Part shown: positions 5,271-6,617 of the stretch, one piece after another
Numbering within the stretch: position 1 is the stretch's first letter
Layout of the letters: every line of letters starts with the position of its first letter
Assembly: GCA_030589715.1 (NCBI GenBank)
Contig: JAUUVE010000117.1
Location: forward strand, 1 to 6,617
Origin: Desulfobacteraceae bacterium
Lineage (GTDB): Bacteria; Desulfobacterota; DSM-4660; Desulfatiglandales; Desulfatiglandaceae
DNA: 6,617 bases
Reading direction: 5' to 3'
Translations under genes and position numbers: made by a program
The notes under the pieces: generated by a model
What the model saw: only the letters and a program-made list of their open reading frames with translations
The model's database searches: none
What the model was told of the DNA's origin: nothing

Positions 5271-6389
5271 TCAGGGGCGTTCCTCTGTTTTTACCCTTAC
5301 GTTGGGAGATTCCTTTTCAAAGATATGGGTTTTTTCCATATTTAAGGCCAATTCGATCTCCTCGCTAAGTCTTGCTTGCGTCCGTGGATCAACACGGGCA
5401 ACTAAGACATGTTCTCCAGAGGTCACACTAAGTTGGACCTCAGACCCCAAAGGTTCGACCACATCGACTACTGCCTTGATAGAACTGCCCTGGATACTCT
5501 TTTCGGCAAAGGATTTCTCCTGGATGTCTTCAGGACGTATACCGAAGATCAACCCCTCGTTTGTTTTACTGCGGAGATATTTCTTCTTTTGTGATGGTAT
5601 CGACACCTCAAAGCTTCCAGCGTCGATATAAAGCCTTGAGTCCTTTGAGATGATCTTTGCTGGAATGAAGTTCATGGCCGGGCTCCCGATGAATCCCGCC
5701 ACAAACATGTTCACCGGATACTCATATACCTCCATGGGGGCTCCCACTTGTTGGATCTCCCCATCCTTCATGATGACGATCTTCGTCCCCATGGTCATGG
5801 CCTCTACTTGATCGTGGGTCACATAGATGATGGTGGTCCTCAATTTATGGTGAAGCTTTGAAAGCTCTGCCCGCATCTGAACCCTTAATTTCGCATCGAG
5901 ATTACTCAATGGTTCATCAAAGAGGAAAACCGATGGCTTTCGCACTATGGCCCGTCCAACTGCAACCCTTTGACGCTGCCCTCCTGATAATTCCCTCGGC
6001 TTCCGATTCAAGAGATCCTCAATCCCTAAAATCTCTGCCGCTTCCCTTACTCTCTGATCGATTTCGGTTTTGGGGTATTTTCTAAGTTTCAGCCCGAAGG
6101 CCATATTTTTATATACACTCATGTGGGGGTACAGGGCATAGTCCTGAAATACAATAGCTATGTTTCGATCCTTGGGTGGAAGGTCATTTACCATTTGGTC
6201 CCCTATGTAAATTTTTCCCCCGGTCACTTCCTCCAATCCTGCGATACATCTCAGGGTTGTTGACTTACCACAACCCGAAGGTCCGACCAACACCACAAAC
6301 TCTTTATCATCGGTCTCCAGGCCGAAATCTTTGACGGCTACCACTTTATCAAAGTTTTTAGAAAGACTTTCTACAAATACCTTAGCCAT
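5271..6389 (-). CDS. MalK/UgpC/MsmX-type ABC transporter ATP-binding protein
   Basis: This is the cytoplasmic nucleotide-binding subunit of a carbohydrate-uptake (CUT1-type) ABC importer; it dimerises and hydrolyses ATP to drive two permeases fed by a binding protein. The 372 residues carry every active-site motif intact: Walker A GPSGCGKST (36-44), Q-loop Gln82 in VFQDYALYPHM, signature LSGGQRQR (134-141), Walker B VFLFDEP (154-160) with Asp158/Glu159, D-loop SNLD (162-165) and switch His192 in THDQVEAMTMG. A C-terminal regulatory region from about 235 to 360 includes GFIGSPAMNF and FGIRPEDI, typical of the TOBE/MOP domain of the MalK group. The ATG at 6387-6389 is preceded by AAGGGGG, a good Shine-Dalgarno, 6 nt away. 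Substrate cannot be assigned: maltose, glycerol-3-phosphate, trehalose and polyol importers share this ATPase type, and some ATPases serve several importers. No permease or binding protein lies in the window. It is convergent with tctA, and its composition (27 of 60 G+C in 5821-5880) resembles recO more than tct. Confidence 0.95.
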   Translation of the reverse strand: MAKVFVESLSKNFDKVVAVKDFGLETDDKEFVVLVGPSGCGKSTTLRCIAGLEEVTGGKIYIGDQMVNDLPPKDRNIAIVFQDYALYPHMSVYKNMAFGLKLRKYPKTEIDQRVREAAEILGIEDLLNRKPRELSGGQRQRVAVGRAIVRKPSVFLFDEPLSNLDAKLRVQMRAELSKLHHKLRTTIIYVTHDQVEAMTMGTKIVIMKDGEIQQVGAPMEVYEYPVNMFVAGFIGSPAMNFIPAKIISKDSRLYIDAGSFEVSIPSQKKKYLRSKTNEGLIFGIRPEDIQEKSFAEKSIQGSSIKAVVDVVEPLGSEVQLSVTSGEHVLVARVDPRTQARLSEEIELALNMEKTHIFEKESPNVRVKTEERP

Positions 6390-6395
6390 TTTTTA

Positions 6396-6402
6396 CCCCC
6401 TT
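6396..6402 (-). promoter_or_regulatory. Ribosome binding site of the ABC ATPase gene
   Basis: On the minus strand AAGGGGG lies 6 nt before the ATG whose first base is 6389. It supports this start and the MAKVFVESLSKNF N-terminus, which is the usual beginning for this family. Confidence 0.7.
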
Positions 6403-6437
6403 AATTTCTGACAGCCATAGCTTTTAGGTAACACCCC

Positions 6438-6469
6438 TTTCAAGTTAAGTGCCTAAAGTTAAAGGAACA
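6438..6469 (+). repeat. Dispersed repeat copy 2, single unit
   Basis: This 32-bp stretch matches the element at 1905-1952 from TTTCAAGTT to AAAGGAACA, but has one 16-bp unit instead of two. It lies about 49 bp upstream of the ABC gene start, in the opposite orientation to that gene's transcription; copy 1 lies in the same orientation as tctC. This argues against a simple strand-specific leader element and for a dispersed intergenic repeat. Part of it, AGTGCCT (6448-6454), can pair with AGGCACT in the adjacent tandem repeat. Confidence 0.85.
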
Positions 6470-6482
6470 GTAACAGTTCAGC

Positions 6483-6513
6483 CACTAAGGCACTAAGGCA
6501 CTAAGGCACAAAG
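6483..6513 (+). repeat. 8-bp tandem repeat (CACTAAGG)n
   Basis: Three perfect tandem copies of CACTAAGG (6483-6490, 6491-6498, 6499-6506) are followed by CACAAAG (6507-6513). From general recollection, closely similar sequences with CTAAGGCACAAAG occur as short intergenic repeats in many environmental bacterial genomes. The AGGCACT within it is complementary to AGTGCCT of the neighbouring repeat, so the two could form a hairpin. Confidence 0.85.
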
Positions 6514-6617
6514 AAGGGATCTGAATTATTAAACTTTATCAAAAAGAGAAGAATCAAAAGATGAAAAACTGTAGATGCAGCATATACCGTTTATTAAAAA
6601 TGGCATTAAATGAATTA

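Noticed and set aside
5858..6085. Plus-strand open frame inside the ABC gene
   Set aside because: It is antisense to the strongly conserved signature and Walker B region; the 5302-5631 and 5409-5594 frames are likewise shadows.
6483..6513. CRISPR array
   Set aside because: The units are 8 bp, directly adjacent and without spacers; there are no cas genes.
6561..6617. Possible gene start MKNCRCSIYRLLKMALNEL running off the window
   Set aside because: Nineteen open codons are expected by chance in this DNA, the upstream ribosome site is weak, and no family is recognisable; it needs sequence beyond the window.

Overview
The window is ordinary bacterial chromosome with six protein genes. On the plus strand, in order, lie the C-terminal two thirds of an acyl-CoA/AMP-forming ligase (cut by the window edge), recO, and a tripartite tricarboxylate transporter cassette tctC-tctB-tctA. 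A convergent minus-strand gene encodes a MalK/UgpC-type ABC ATPase. The mix of a free-standing ANL ligase, a TTT carboxylate importer and AT-rich spacers with short 'GTGCCT/AGGCAC' repeats would suit an anaerobic Gram-negative such as a member of the Desulfobacterota. That is a weak inference: nothing here fixes the taxon. The signal peptide of TctC and the presence of a TTT system do argue for a bacterium with a periplasm.

Layout. Bases 3-1034: ligase, with divergent P-loop and catalytic-lysine motifs. Bases 1082-1837: recO, probably in the same transcript (47-nt gap, GTG start, no good Shine-Dalgarno). Bases 1838-2155: AT-rich spacer holding a 16-bp tandem repeat, a candidate promoter, an unusually perfect but orphan Shine-Dalgarno, and then the real tctC ribosome binding site. 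Bases 2156-5126: tctC, tctB and tctA, closely spaced (26-nt gap, then a 1-nt stop/start overlap) and clearly richer in G+C than everything around them. Bases 5127-5270: convergent spacer with inverted repeats. Bases 5271-6389: ABC ATPase on the minus strand. Bases 6390-6617: repeat-bearing spacer with a second copy of the element seen at 1905-1952, plus an 8-bp tandem repeat.

How it works together. TctC would capture a carboxylate in the periplasm and deliver it to the TctA/TctB membrane complex, driven by an ion gradient. The ATPase belongs to a different class of importer (ABC, usually for sugars, glycerol phosphate or polyols); its permeases and binding protein are not in view. RecO is a housekeeping recombination-repair mediator unrelated to transport. 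The ligase could activate an imported acid to its CoA thioester, but recO separates it from the transporter, so that link is speculative. The most interesting signals are the G+C-rich tct block with its compositional break inside tctC, the paired repeats around it, the orphan perfect Shine-Dalgarno, and the atypical active-site motifs of the ligase. I found no clearly new system.
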